Below, one piece after another: positions 1 through 9,511 of a DNA stretch of 64,000 bases. Within the stretch, counting starts at the first letter, position 1. Every line of letters starts with the position of its first letter. The notes beneath the pieces are model-generated. The model was not told the DNA's origin, did no database searches, and was given only the letters and a program-made list of their open reading frames with translations. A program made the position numbers and the translations under genes. The stretch is from Flavobacterium cellulosilyticum. Its GTDB lineage: Bacteria > Bacteroidota > Bacteroidia > Flavobacteriales > Flavobacteriaceae. The stretch is from contig NZ_SMFK01000009.1 in the NCBI RefSeq assembly GCF_004349355.1, positions 1 to 64,000 of the forward strand, written 5' to 3'.

Positions 1-2
1 AT

Positions 3-311
3 AAAATCAACTTTGAAATACTAGATGAAGTTTACGATGACATGATTATCAAAAAAGGAGACTTATTTATCACCATTGAAGAGTCTGATTTGGTTAATCT
101 GGTCAAACAAATTAGAGATGAAGAATATGTTTTAGGTAAAGACATCGGAATAATATCTTACAACGATACACCCCTAAAAGAACTTCTGGGAATTACTGTT
201 ATATCAACTGACTTTAATAAAATGGGAGCTACAGCTGCTAGCATGATACTCAATAATGAAAAAGGAGAAGTCAAAATCCCTTTTAATTTTATTGATAGAC
301 AATCTATTTAG
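3..311 (+). CDS. LacI/GntR-type transcriptional regulator, 3' end only
   Basis: The reading frame is open from the left edge of the window to a TAG at 309-311, so only about the last 102 residues of a longer protein are present. The visible part looks like the C-terminal half of a periplasmic-binding-protein-type sensor domain of the LacI or GntR families: a segment with GIISYNDTP, then ITVISTDFNKMG and a short tail ending in IPFNFIDRQSI. Such regulators bind a sugar ligand and release or bind DNA. The DNA-binding domain lies outside the window, so the subfamily cannot be decided. It converges on the cupin gene, with 48 bp between the two stop codons and no clear terminator. Confidence 0.7.
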   Translation, partial: KINFEILDEVYDDMIIKKGDLFITIEESDLVNLVKQIRDEEYVLGKDIGIISYNDTPLKELLGITVISTDFNKMGATAASMILNNEKGEVKIPFNFIDRQSI

Positions 312-359
312 AAAGTAATATGTCGTCCTAAAAAACATTTCCAAACGAAATAATATTAA

Positions 360-1205
360 TTAATTTGTATTACTATTATACCATTTAATTGCATAATATA
401 AGCAGGGTTCATTGCCTGTATTAGATAAGTTATGAGGAATATTTGGTCGGACTAAAATAACGCTGCCTGCACTAGCAACATAGTTTTTATTATCAATATG
501 CATCGTAATATAGCCTTTCAATAACAACATAATTTCTTCAGCCTGATGAGAATGAGATGGGTGACTATCTTCACCAGGATTCAGCATCGTTGAATGTGCT
601 TCTAGCCTCTTAAACATAGAAGTCGGCTTGTCAAATACGGATCTAGATTCTCCCTTATTCGTTTTCTTTATAACCAATTCATCCCAATCTTTCATTACAG
701 AACCACCATTTTCTTTACCTCGGCTTATATCTACTGGATTTGTGGATTGAAACCCAAGCACATAATAACTAACAACTTTATCAGATGCATTGTGAAAATT
801 TTGTATATCACCAGCTTCAATCAATGCAATACTTCCAGTAGATACTATTTTTACGGTATCATTTATAATTATTGTAAGTGGTCCCTCTTTAACAATAATC
901 AACTCTTCACGATCCATTAAAGCTCGAGGAGGATGATTCGTTTTTCCTGGTGCCAACGTAGAAGAATGCATACTTAACATGGCAAGATCGGTTGTATTTC
1001 CTAGAACTTTAATTTTCTTTTTAACATCTAAGCCGTTTTGTGTATCAATAGTATTTAATTGATAAACACCAGATTGCAATTTCTCAGTTTGTGCTCTCAA
1101 AACAATAGTTGAGAATAATAATGCAAGCAAAATAATTTTACTAAGTATAATTGACCCTACAAAATTGGCGTTACAATTGGACCATTGTATTGAATCTATT
1201 TTCAT
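360..1205 (-). CDS. Exported double-cupin protein
   Basis: About 281 residues. A TTG at 1229 would extend the frame into the upstream gene; the ATG at 1205 is preferred because it places a hydrophobic signal segment (SKIILLALLFSTIVLRAQ) near the N-terminus. Two cupin barrels follow. The first carries HPPRALMDREE and the second HPSHSHQAEEIMLLLKG with a later IPHNLSN, the usual His/Glu metal-binding pattern, more complete in the second barrel. Single-domain cupins such as KdgF act on unsaturated uronates in pectin pathways, but this protein is a two-barrel exported form and its reaction is unknown. It is the last gene of the operon that starts at 5164, 10 bp after the DUF6807 gene. Confidence 0.7.
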   Translation of the reverse strand: MKIDSIQWSNCNANFVGSIILSKIILLALLFSTIVLRAQTEKLQSGVYQLNTIDTQNGLDVKKKIKVLGNTTDLAMLSMHSSTLAPGKTNHPPRALMDREELIIVKEGPLTIIINDTVKIVSTGSIALIEAGDIQNFHNASDKVVSYYVLGFQSTNPVDISRGKENGGSVMKDWDELVIKKTNKGESRSVFDKPTSMFKRLEAHSTMLNPGEDSHPSHSHQAEEIMLLLKGYITMHIDNKNYVASAGSVILVRPNIPHNLSNTGNEPCLYYAIKWYNSNTN

Positions 1206-1215
1206 ATATATAAGA

Positions 1216-2256
1216 TTATTTTTTAGCAAAAGATTCAGCTTCTTTATTTAGAGTTTCTTTACTAGGCGTGTTTCCATCTTTTACAATAATCCGGTATTTA
1301 AAAGTTACTGATTTACCTGCATCCAAAGAGAAGTTTAATTTTTCTTTTCCACCACTCATAACTTCTTGACCAAGTGTATTTGCGGCAAATAATCCGTATC
1401 CGCGGGCATGCCAATACGTAGGATAGCCAGGATTTTTAGGATGGTCAATAATAGCGATTGCAATATCTTTACCATTTTTTTGTCCATAAATCATGCACCA
1501 ATTTCCACGAGTTCCCCATACATCATTACCGGTGACACCTTCACTACTTAGAAAATTCCCCGTGATACCTTCATTATTTAATACCGCCACTTTGGTAGCA
1601 ATGCCTTGTGCGTCGGTAAAAATTTCAGGTTTTTGAGAAGGCATTTCCAATTCTCTCGTTACCCTAATTCCTAAAATACCTTCTTTATTGTCTTTAAAAG
1701 TAACTTTTTCATTCTGAGCTGTAAGTGTCGTAGTACGATCAATCGTTCTGCTGTTGATGTCTCCGCTAAATACCAAAATTGTATTTTCCTTTAGTAGTAT
1801 ATTCCCTTTGATGTCGACCCAATTGGAGCTTACTTCTAATTCGCCATTGTGTGGTCCTGGTTTTACAGCCACAATTTTTTGATGGCGTATGCTGCCATAT
1901 TTGGGTTTGTCTTCCGCTTTAATGGCATCCGAATTATTCCAAAAATCCAAACCATTTACATCTCCATAGTTAAACCACATTCCAATATGGTGCGGGTGAT
2001 CTGTTCTTTCATTTGCTCTGGTTGCCAATGGGAATCCTCTGGTAACGGTTATACCCGAAGCTGTAACAAGCGGAAAAAGAACTGGTTTGTCAATTTTAGT
2101 TCCATAGAGATAAGCAGTGAAAAATTGACCGTCTATTAGAACATCTATCTTTTGCTCTTTTTCGTTTTGCACAAAAGCAACCTTTTTTTGAGCAGATAAA
2201 TTGGTAAATGAAAATAAACACGATGCGCAAATACTAATATATTTTATAAATTTCAT
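1216..2256 (-). CDS. DUF6807 (PmoA-like) family protein
   Basis: 346 residues with a signal peptide ending around LSAQ. The segment from about residue 70, with RGFPLATRANERTDHPHHIG and then MWFNYGDVNGLDFWNN, is the hallmark of the DUF6807 family (often labelled methane oxygenase PmoA by Pfam, a name not supported by function). Members are secreted or periplasmic proteins found beside Gfo/Idh/MocA oxidoreductases and DUF1080 proteins in Bacteroidetes and Planctomycetes. The conserved His-rich HPHHIG suggests metal or substrate binding, but the activity is not established. It sits 20 bp downstream of the oxidoreductase gene, in the same operon, which argues for a shared oxidative sugar-processing role. 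Confidence 0.75.
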   Translation of the reverse strand: MKFIKYISICASCLFSFTNLSAQKKVAFVQNEKEQKIDVLIDGQFFTAYLYGTKIDKPVLFPLVTASGITVTRGFPLATRANERTDHPHHIGMWFNYGDVNGLDFWNNSDAIKAEDKPKYGSIRHQKIVAVKPGPHNGELEVSSNWVDIKGNILLKENTILVFSGDINSRTIDRTTTLTAQNEKVTFKDNKEGILGIRVTRELEMPSQKPEIFTDAQGIATKVAVLNNEGITGNFLSSEGVTGNDVWGTRGNWCMIYGQKNGKDIAIAIIDHPKNPGYPTYWHARGYGLFAANTLGQEVMSGGKEKLNFSLDAGKSVTFKYRIIVKDGNTPSKETLNKEAESFAKK

Positions 2257-2276
2257 CTTGTACTTTATTAAAGTAA

Positions 2277-3650
2277 TTATTTTAAATAGGATTTAAATGG
2301 TTCGAAAGGCTTACCTCCAACCATTATTTCCTGAGTTTTTTCATCAAAAGTTGCTTTTTGACCGGTAAGCACAGCTGCATTGGTCATAATTGTTGCTATA
2401 GAATGGCTATACCCCGCTTCTACTGGAGCATTTGGCTGCTTGCGACTTCGCACACATTCCATCCAATTTCGAATGTGGTTAGAAGTTAACTTATCCCCTC
2501 CTGTATTTGCTGAAACAACCAAGGGTTCTACTGCTGATAAACTTGATTCAGGTAATAAAAACGGCTTCATTCCGGCGGGAGCAGCAAACTTTTCAGTCAA
2601 TCCTCCCGCTGAGGAAACTGTATTAGTATTGAGATTTAATTGTCCACCATTAGAATAGTATATTTCAGCAGGTTTCTCGTCTCCATTATGCATTCGAGAG
2701 CCAAATGTAACTTGAAAGCCCGAAGTTGAATCATTGCTTGGTCCATAATCAAAAGTTGCATTAATGGTATCCCAATTTTTTCTACCATCTTTCCACATGT
2801 AAATTCCTCCATTGGCTACAACACTTCTAGGATGTTGCAATCCGCTAAACCAATGCACCGTATCTATCTGGTGACTCATCCATTGTCCTGGCAAGCCTGA
2901 GGAATAGGGCCAAAATAATCGGAACTCCAAGTATTTTCTTGCATCAAAAGCCTCATATGGGCGGTTCATGATAAATCTTTTCCAGTCGGTATCCGATTCC
3001 ATTAACTGAGTTACTGTTTCTGGTCTTCTCCAACGCATCGGTTGGTTTACATTCCAGGTTAATTCTACCATAGTTAAAGCGCCAAATTTTCCGGATTTAA
3101 TATACTGTTCCGCTACTTGATAATTATTTCCACTTCTTCTTTGAGAACCAATTTGAACAATTCTATCAGAAGCTTTTATGGTATTATAAGCGTTCCGATT
3201 GTCTTCCATTGTTTCTGCAAAAGGTTTTTCGCAATACACATCGCAGCCCGCTTTAACAGCCTCTGTTGCATGCAATGCATGTTGAAAATCTGCTGTGCTT
3301 ACAAATACGGCATCAACGAGTTTTTTATCATACATTTCTTCGTTGTTTCTACATGCAATCACATCATGGCCCATTTTTCCCTTCCATAAAGCAGCTCCTT
3401 CTTCCCTTCTTTTATTCCAAATATCAGATACAGCGACAACGTCAAAATTCAATTCCTTATAGTGGTTCATAAAACAAGGAACATGGGAACTTTTGTGCCT
3501 ATCTGAAAAGCCAACAACTCCAACTCTCACCCGATCATTAGCACCCATAACTCTACCATAACTTTTGGCGCTAAGCCCAAATCCTCCCATATAAACTCCT
3601 GCTGACGCTATAGCAGTGTGTTTAATAAATTTTCTTCTTGAATTTTCCAT
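2277..3650 (-). CDS. TAT-exported Gfo/Idh/MocA oxidoreductase
   Basis: 457 residues. The N-terminus has a twin-arginine signal (NSRRKFIKHTAIASAG), so the folded protein with bound NAD(P) is probably exported. A Rossmann domain starts near residue 40 (VRVGVVGFSDR) and the family motif CEKPFAE places E141-K142-P143 at the nucleotide/catalytic site. The C-terminal alpha/beta domain is present to the normal length. Family members oxidise or reduce sugar hydroxyls; GH109 enzymes and 3-keto-sugar pathways use the same fold. Between DUF1080 and DUF6807 genes it may oxidise a glycoside at C3 so that the DUF1080 protein can cleave the bond. The exact substrate is not visible. Confidence 0.85.
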   Translation of the reverse strand: MENSRRKFIKHTAIASAGVYMGGFGLSAKSYGRVMGANDRVRVGVVGFSDRHKSSHVPCFMNHYKELNFDVVAVSDIWNKRREEGAALWKGKMGHDVIACRNNEEMYDKKLVDAVFVSTADFQHALHATEAVKAGCDVYCEKPFAETMEDNRNAYNTIKASDRIVQIGSQRRSGNNYQVAEQYIKSGKFGALTMVELTWNVNQPMRWRRPETVTQLMESDTDWKRFIMNRPYEAFDARKYLEFRLFWPYSSGLPGQWMSHQIDTVHWFSGLQHPRSVVANGGIYMWKDGRKNWDTINATFDYGPSNDSTSGFQVTFGSRMHNGDEKPAEIYYSNGGQLNLNTNTVSSAGGLTEKFAAPAGMKPFLLPESSLSAVEPLVVSANTGGDKLTSNHIRNWMECVRSRKQPNAPVEAGYSHSIATIMTNAAVLTGQKATFDEKTQEIMVGGKPFEPFKSYLK

Positions 3651-3703
3651 TGTGAAGTTAAAATTGATTAATATTCCCGAATATTCTATTGTGATAGTTA
3701 GAC

Positions 3704-5164
3704 TTAATTGAACTCTTTAATTTTAATGCTCTTAAATGAAACATGGTCTCCGTGGTCTTGCAAAAGAATCCTTCCTTTTTTTGCCATTCCAAAGTTGGGC
3801 CAATCTTCGTATTTACTAACAGCTACTAAATCTAAAAACTCCTTAGAACCTCTAGTAAACTCTAAAACTTTAAAGCCATTTAAAAAATATTCCACTTTAT
3901 TATTTGGTAGAACTCGAACTATTCCTTGATTCCATTCTCCAATAGGCTTAATACTATTATCAGGTTTTTTTGCAGTAATTAAATCATATAAAGAAGCTAA
4001 CGTGCGGTTACCGTCTCTACCTAATTTAGCGTCCGGATGTTTGGCGTCATCTAAAATTTGATATTCTAAACCAATTGCAGATCCTTTATTGCCTTCGGAT
4101 TCTGTCACGAAATATTTTATTCCGCTATTGGCTCCTTCGGTCAATTTAAAATCAAACTTCAGTTCAAAAGCACCATATTCTTTTTCAGTCACAATATCTC
4201 CTCCATTTGTAGATTCGGCGCCCCCAGATTTTTGAACACTTAAAACACCATCCTTTATCTCCCATCCTTTTTCGGGAAACACTGTTTTATACGCTCCTCT
4301 CCATCCTTTGGTTGATTTTCCATCCCATAAAAGGGTGTAGCCATTCTTCTTTTCTTGTTCAGAAATAGTATTTGTAACAAAATTTGCAACAGCGATACCA
4401 TCATAAGGAGAAGCTTTTAAATGGTCCGTCATGATTCTGATATTTCTCCATTTAATTTGTTTTCCTGGCATGTCACTTTTCCCAATGGAATGAACCTGCA
4501 GAGCAATAAAACCTTCAGCCGTCATATCATCAATCACATGTGCAGTTGGAATTCCATTGATCCATGTTCTTATTGTGTTTCCAATACATTCTACTCTATA
4601 TCTATTCCAAGCATCTTTTTTAAAGGCTTTTTTGCCTTCTGGATTCATGTCCATCGGATACAACCAACCTCTTCTGGCTTCATCATAAATACCGCCACTA
4701 TAAGCTCTTTCTGACGGATCAACCTCTACCTGATAGCCATGCACTCTTCCCTCTTTATAATCAGCTTTACTTAAACTCCTTATCTGGACACCCGAATTGA
4801 TGTCATTTGCCACAAATAACTCAAATTCAAGAATAAAATCACCATATTTTTTTTCTGTTGACAAAAATGAATTGGGTTCATTACTTACCGTAGTACCGAT
4901 AATTTCACCATTTTTGGCTTCGTATTTGGCTTTTCCATTCAATTGTTTCCAACCTTGCAAATCTTTCCCATTAAAAAGTTGCTGCCATTTTCCCGTAGGT
5001 GTTTTTGTCTTAACTTTTGAAACGGAATTTAGCTCACTATCCCTATTTATTGGAACCCCAACACTATTGGATATCATTTTCACTCCCTTTATTGATGCTT
5101 GCTTTACACCACAAAAAGCATTTAAACTAATAATAAATGCCATCAAGAACTTAAAATTCCTCAT
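3704..5164 (-). CDS. Two-domain DUF1080 (3-keto-glycoside hydrolase-type) protein
   Basis: 486 residues with two tandem DUF1080 domains, about residues 60-245 ([12 protein letters not shown]) and 275-484 ([13 protein letters not shown]). Each has the lectin-like jelly-roll pattern [21 protein letters not shown] followed by NSG(V/I). DUF1080 includes enzymes that cleave 3-keto-glycosides, and this is the first gene of an operon with an exported oxidoreductase. The N-terminal hydrophobic segment ends in LNAFC, compatible with either a lipoprotein or an ordinary signal peptide. Most family members have one domain, so the duplication is notable; one copy could bind rather than cleave. The promoter element at 5201-5246 lies 37-82 bp upstream of the start. 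Confidence 0.82.
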   Translation of the reverse strand: MRNFKFLMAFIISLNAFCGVKQASIKGVKMISNSVGVPINRDSELNSVSKVKTKTPTGKWQQLFNGKDLQGWKQLNGKAKYEAKNGEIIGTTVSNEPNSFLSTEKKYGDFILEFELFVANDINSGVQIRSLSKADYKEGRVHGYQVEVDPSERAYSGGIYDEARRGWLYPMDMNPEGKKAFKKDAWNRYRVECIGNTIRTWINGIPTAHVIDDMTAEGFIALQVHSIGKSDMPGKQIKWRNIRIMTDHLKASPYDGIAVANFVTNTISEQEKKNGYTLLWDGKSTKGWRGAYKTVFPEKGWEIKDGVLSVQKSGGAESTNGGDIVTEKEYGAFELKFDFKLTEGANSGIKYFVTESEGNKGSAIGLEYQILDDAKHPDAKLGRDGNRTLASLYDLITAKKPDNSIKPIGEWNQGIVRVLPNNKVEYFLNGFKVLEFTRGSKEFLDLVAVSKYEDWPNFGMAKKGRILLQDHGDHVSFKSIKIKEFN

Positions 5165-5200
5165 AATTTTAATTTAAAGAATAATTAACAATTTGGAATC

Positions 5201-5246
5201 TAAAAATAACACTTATTTAACACAGTACTATCCTGTTGTGTCCTGT
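5201..5246 (-). promoter_or_regulatory. Regulon promoter element S1 (operon 5164-360)
   Basis: Read on the minus strand: half site ACAGGA (5246-5241), second half site ACAGGA ten bases later (5236-5231) continuing as GGATAG, then exactly 19 bases, then TATTTTTA (5208-5201), a match to the Bacteroidetes -7 box TAnnTTTG except for the last base. The same arrangement recurs at eight other places in the window. The position just upstream of the -7 box is that expected of an activator that replaces the -33 element. Confidence 0.75.
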
Positions 5247-5255
5247 TTTTTTTTC

Positions 5256-7142
5256 TTATAATTTTTCAGTAGCGATTCTAGAAAAAGGAACTAATTTTAT
5301 ATTTGGTTTTGGAGCAGGTTTCATTCCCGTTCCCATGTAAAAACTCGTGTGTGGCGGCTGATTATATCCTACATTTTGCCATGCTATACTCAATCGATAT
5401 TGTGGATCATGCATCAGAGTATATTGTTTGATCGCTGTTGGAATTGTCGTAGAATAAATTCTTAACTCTTTATTATCGGTACTTCTTAAAATTAATTCTT
5501 CTCTCCAATCTCCTAAAATATCAGCAGATAAAGCTGGAGTTGATTTGGAACCGTTATTGGACGATGCACCATTTGCAGTAAATAATCTACCCACGCCATA
5601 TTTGTCAATATAATTGGAGTTCAGTAATTCTCTTGAAGAATCTCCATCCCAATAAATTAAAAAATTAGCAGACCTTGGTGCTAAACCAATTACATTTCCT
5701 TTGATATCAAATAGACTAGAGGAACCCGACCACCACATTTGCGCACCAATCCGACTAGAATCAATATTATCGGCAACACCCCGTCCGACATCTTCATTTT
5801 CAGAAGCTGTAAACAAAACTTTTCCTGTGGCAGCAGAAAATAAAGCAACTCCAGGGCCCTTTGTTCCTTCTTCAATTTCATGTACTCCAAAAACCTCTAA
5901 ACCTGGTGTTTCTGGGTCTAAATCAGTGACATGAAGTGCGTCACCATGTCTAAATCCAGTAGTGTACATTCCTTTTCCATCATCATCAACACACATCGCC
6001 CCAAAAATAATTTCATCTTTTCCATCATTGTCAACGTCCGCAACTGAAAGACCATGATTTCCCATTCCAGAAAATGGATTATTACCATCTTGACTATCAA
6101 AAACCCATCTAGATGTTAATTTATCATCCTTATAATCCCATGCGGCCAAAACAGTTCTTCCATAATAACCTCTACACATAACTACGCTAGGATGAACACC
6201 ATCTAAATAAGCAATACAAGCCGTAAAACGATCTACTCTATTTCCTGTTGCATCATTTTTACCATTTCCTCCTTTTCCACCCCACGCGCCAATATTACCT
6301 CTAGCTGGTATATATTCACTAGTTGTGATAAGTTTGCCGGTCTTTCCATCAAATACTGAAAGATATTCCGGACCACTTATTATTTTACCGAAAGTAGGGG
6401 AATCTGGATTGGTATCTCTCCAATCTTTTGAAACATCTCCTACCACATTATGTGCGCTATCCATTGTACCATCAGCTGTTTTACAAACAAATTCAGCAAT
6501 ACCATCTCCATCAAGGTCATAAACCATAAATTGGGTATAATGTGCTCCTTCTCGAATATTTTTTCCTAAATTAATTTCCCACAAAAACTGTCCTTCCAAA
6601 GTATAGGCTTGAAAAACTGGAGAATCGGTAATTCCTTTAAAAGAATTATCCGCACCTTTTCCTGTCATATGAACAATTAAATCATATTTCCCATCCCCAT
6701 TTAAATCACCTACAGAAACATCATTTGGAATATAACCTGCAATTTCTTTTAATGGAATTGATAAATAATCTTTATCAGGACTAAATGCAGGAATCGTAAA
6801 ACTGCCAAGTGCCTCTTTTTCGACTCCGTTTTCAACTGTTTTTACAAACCAAGTATTTGATTCGTGCTCTTTTGCTTCAGTATCAATAAGATTTGTAGCT
6901 CCAGAAATTTGATTTTCATTGACGCGCACGGCTTTATTATTACCACTTTTTCGATATAAATTAAAGAATAAGTTATCAGGATCAGTTCCTAAAACGCGCC
7001 AACCAATATAAAAATGTCCTTTTTCTTTGACTGCGATAATACCTCGATCCAGAGTTTCCATTTGGCGTTGCCCAAAAACTAACGAAGTTGAAAAATGAAT
7101 TAAAATAAGGAGTAAAAAGAGTTTTTTTGTTTGTGGTTTCAT
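5256..7142 (-). CDS. PL11 rhamnogalacturonan endolyase
   Basis: 628 residues from the ATG at 7142; a TTG at 7160 is also in frame but the ATG gives a clean signal peptide (KLFLLLILIHFSTSLVFGQ). The mature protein begins RQMETLDRGIIAV, typical of family PL11, and has the eight-bladed propeller calcium motifs DLNGDGKYDL, DLDGDGIAEF and DVDNDGKDEI spread along the chain. PL11 enzymes such as YesW and YesX cut the rhamnose-galacturonate backbone of RG-I by beta-elimination. Length and motif order are normal for the family with no C-terminal sorting domain, so it is probably periplasmic or surface-bound by another route. It is third in an operon after the DUF4450 and GH65-like genes. Confidence 0.93.
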   Translation of the reverse strand: MKPQTKKLFLLLILIHFSTSLVFGQRQMETLDRGIIAVKEKGHFYIGWRVLGTDPDNLFFNLYRKSGNNKAVRVNENQISGATNLIDTEAKEHESNTWFVKTVENGVEKEALGSFTIPAFSPDKDYLSIPLKEIAGYIPNDVSVGDLNGDGKYDLIVHMTGKGADNSFKGITDSPVFQAYTLEGQFLWEINLGKNIREGAHYTQFMVYDLDGDGIAEFVCKTADGTMDSAHNVVGDVSKDWRDTNPDSPTFGKIISGPEYLSVFDGKTGKLITTSEYIPARGNIGAWGGKGGNGKNDATGNRVDRFTACIAYLDGVHPSVVMCRGYYGRTVLAAWDYKDDKLTSRWVFDSQDGNNPFSGMGNHGLSVADVDNDGKDEIIFGAMCVDDDGKGMYTTGFRHGDALHVTDLDPETPGLEVFGVHEIEEGTKGPGVALFSAATGKVLFTASENEDVGRGVADNIDSSRIGAQMWWSGSSSLFDIKGNVIGLAPRSANFLIYWDGDSSRELLNSNYIDKYGVGRLFTANGASSNNGSKSTPALSADILGDWREELILRSTDNKELRIYSTTIPTAIKQYTLMHDPQYRLSIAWQNVGYNQPPHTSFYMGTGMKPAPKPNIKLVPFSRIATEKL

Positions 7143-7300
7143 AGTTGTTTTTGTCTGCAAAGTGATTGGTTAATATTGTTGGTTTTCTATGACTTAAAAA
7201 TCTAGAAATGGTTTAATCCTAAAACCAAATTGACATATTCAATTGGTATTCAAATAGGTCAATTGTGTATTAGAATAGTTTAAAATTCATTGAATTGAAA

Positions 7301-9430
7301 TTATGGCATTGGCATTAAACCTTCCCATTTTACATTCCAAGTTCCATCTTTTGGAAATCCTGGGTTATTTTCTGTTGTTCCGTCCCAACCAGCGCACATC
7401 ATTGCAATTGTGGTCAATAATCCTCCATTTCCTGGTAAGTATAACGTCAATCTTTCCGATTGATAATTGTGTCCGTTTTTCAAATAAGTATTCGTGATTA
7501 CATTCATAAACAACGCATCAATTGCTTTTTCTGGCATTTGCAAACGCGCAGCACTCATTGCTGTCATTGGGAAATCCCATCCCCAAGTTTTATCCCAAGA
7601 CCAAGTGTCCCAAACCAAATCGAAGGTATTTTTCATAATTTTCTTGTCCAAAAGACTCGTTTCTGGCAACATTCCAAAAGTTCCTAAAACAGAGGGATGA
7701 TCGGTTTTGAATTCCGGATTAGTATACGAATCTTTAGCGCTTTCGGTAGCCAAATAAACGTTGTCTGCAACAGGCAATGGTGCTAATTTAGCCAAAACAT
7801 CTTGCCATTCTTTTGGAGCAGGTTCATTCAATCTTTTTTTCCAAGCCAATGCCGTGTTCAATGCCCAATTCCAATACGCCAATTCATAAGTTGGATTAAA
7901 AGTTTCCATAGCTTTGAAACGCTCTTGTGCAGGAATTACACCTGGACCTAAAACATAGACCTTTTTTTCAGCGTCATAATGTGCAAACGAAGCCATAAAA
8001 TCGGCAGTGGCAAAAACGCGTTCTTTGTATTTTTCTAATGTTGCTGGAGTTGGGGTATCCCTATACAATAATTCGGCATAAGTGATGAAATGTGGCTGTT
8101 GCCAAATCAAAAAAGAACCAATCGAAGAAGGACTTTCGTTTCCATCGGGATCCGTCATTTTTTGCCATCTTGCACCTTTAAAACCTTGTCGTTCTGCTAG
8201 TTTTTTTGCTTTATCGAATGCATTTTGATACCAAGGCATACTTTTTTCTAATAACTCAGGTCTGTTCCAAAGCGGAAAATGAATGCCGTGCCACCAGTGC
8301 ATTTCCAAATGCGGTTTTCCGTACCAACTGTTATAAGTTAAACCTGTTTCTTGTGGTGGATTTTTACCCGTACATTGAATTTTAGTCAGGTATTGCGAAA
8401 GAATAACCCTTCGTTCCAATTCGTTTGCTCGAGAATCAGTACAATCCGAAAAATCAACTGCCGCACCACTTTGCCAAAAGTGTTGCAGGCCTAAAACACT
8501 ACTATTTTCAATAGCTGTAAATGTTGGAATCGCTGCTACTTTTTTGGTAGTTTGCGCAAACAAACAACTCAATTCTATCGTTTTTGTTTTAGTAGGTGTT
8601 ATAACAAAATAATGAGCTCCTGTTTTTTTGAATTCGGCATTTCCTTTCCATTTCAAGTGAATATTATAAGAAAGACTGTCCATTACGTGAGTAACAACGG
8701 CCGATGTTTTTGTGCTTTTAGTAATGTCACTTTTATAATTTTGAGTTCCTTCCCATTGGGTTCCCATATCAGCCCATTCGCCAGTAGGAAACGGAATTCG
8801 TAAGCGAATTTTCAAGCGTCCTTGCGCTAATAAATCGGATTCCACTTTTACTCCAACAGCATCTTTTTCTTGATGACAAACGGTATGAACTTTTACCGAA
8901 ACACCTTCTACTATAAATGAACTTTCTATTTCCCCAGTCCATAAATTCAAGGTTTGATTAATAGTTTCGATATCTTCCGCTTTTGCCAAACTACCGTCTT
9001 TTTTGGTAATTTCAAAACCCAAATTTCCCAATTGCAACAAATGCGGATTTTGTCGGAACCAATTTACAGCTTCATTTTTGCGTGGCGATGCTTTTTCTTG
9101 AACACTATACGTAATCGTTCTTCCATACTGATGGTAGTCTTTCAAAGTTTCCGAAAATTTGTAGTTATTAGTATTCGGATAACTATCCCAACCCCATTCT
9201 GATTCAGTACCCAAAGGAACTCCATTTTGATATTTTTCCGGAAAAGATTGCAATCCTGTTGCATCAACAGTAAAAGCAAAAGCGCCATTTCCAACAGACA
9301 AAGAGGCCAAGGTGTCGATAGCTGTGATTTTCACATTATGACGAGTTACTAGCACTTTTCGGTCAATTTTTGATTGGGCAATCATTGCGATAGAAAATAG
9401 GAAAACTGTAATGATTAGGTATTTTTTCAT
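7301..9430 (-). CDS. GH65/GH95-like (alpha/alpha)6-barrel glycosidase, uncharacterised
   Basis: 709 residues with signal peptide (LIITVFLFSIAMIAQ). A beta-sandwich N-terminal part (to about residue 310; SLSVGNGAFAFTVDATGLQ) is followed by an alpha-helical barrel with EMHWWHGIHFPLWNR near residue 365 and GPGVIPAQERF around E503, then NPTYELAYWNWAL. This layout resembles clan GH-L enzymes (GH65, GH95), where a Glu at about this point is the general acid; E503 is therefore my candidate, by pattern only. The substrate is unknown. In an operon with a PL11 lyase and a DUF4450 protein it is probably an exo-enzyme on RG-I fragments, for example a rhamnosidase or galactosidase. It has no visible frameshift or truncation. 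Confidence 0.7.
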   Translation of the reverse strand: MKKYLIITVFLFSIAMIAQSKIDRKVLVTRHNVKITAIDTLASLSVGNGAFAFTVDATGLQSFPEKYQNGVPLGTESEWGWDSYPNTNNYKFSETLKDYHQYGRTITYSVQEKASPRKNEAVNWFRQNPHLLQLGNLGFEITKKDGSLAKAEDIETINQTLNLWTGEIESSFIVEGVSVKVHTVCHQEKDAVGVKVESDLLAQGRLKIRLRIPFPTGEWADMGTQWEGTQNYKSDITKSTKTSAVVTHVMDSLSYNIHLKWKGNAEFKKTGAHYFVITPTKTKTIELSCLFAQTTKKVAAIPTFTAIENSSVLGLQHFWQSGAAVDFSDCTDSRANELERRVILSQYLTKIQCTGKNPPQETGLTYNSWYGKPHLEMHWWHGIHFPLWNRPELLEKSMPWYQNAFDKAKKLAERQGFKGARWQKMTDPDGNESPSSIGSFLIWQQPHFITYAELLYRDTPTPATLEKYKERVFATADFMASFAHYDAEKKVYVLGPGVIPAQERFKAMETFNPTYELAYWNWALNTALAWKKRLNEPAPKEWQDVLAKLAPLPVADNVYLATESAKDSYTNPEFKTDHPSVLGTFGMLPETSLLDKKIMKNTFDLVWDTWSWDKTWGWDFPMTAMSAARLQMPEKAIDALFMNVITNTYLKNGHNYQSERLTLYLPGNGGLLTTIAMMCAGWDGTTENNPGFPKDGTWNVKWEGLMPMP

Positions 9431-9511
9431 CGGTTGTTAATTTATAGAAAGGGTTGTGTTTATATTACTATTATTTTTTTGAATTGCTATTGAAAAGGCC
9501 ATTGAAATATT

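Noticed and set aside
42..311. Small complete gene starting at the ATG at 42
   Set aside because: The same frame is open to the left edge and the product aligns with the end of a sensor domain, so it is a truncated larger gene.
7143..7300. Separate regulated promoter for PL11
   Set aside because: The 158-bp spacer has no ACAGGA half site; PL11 is more simply read from S2.
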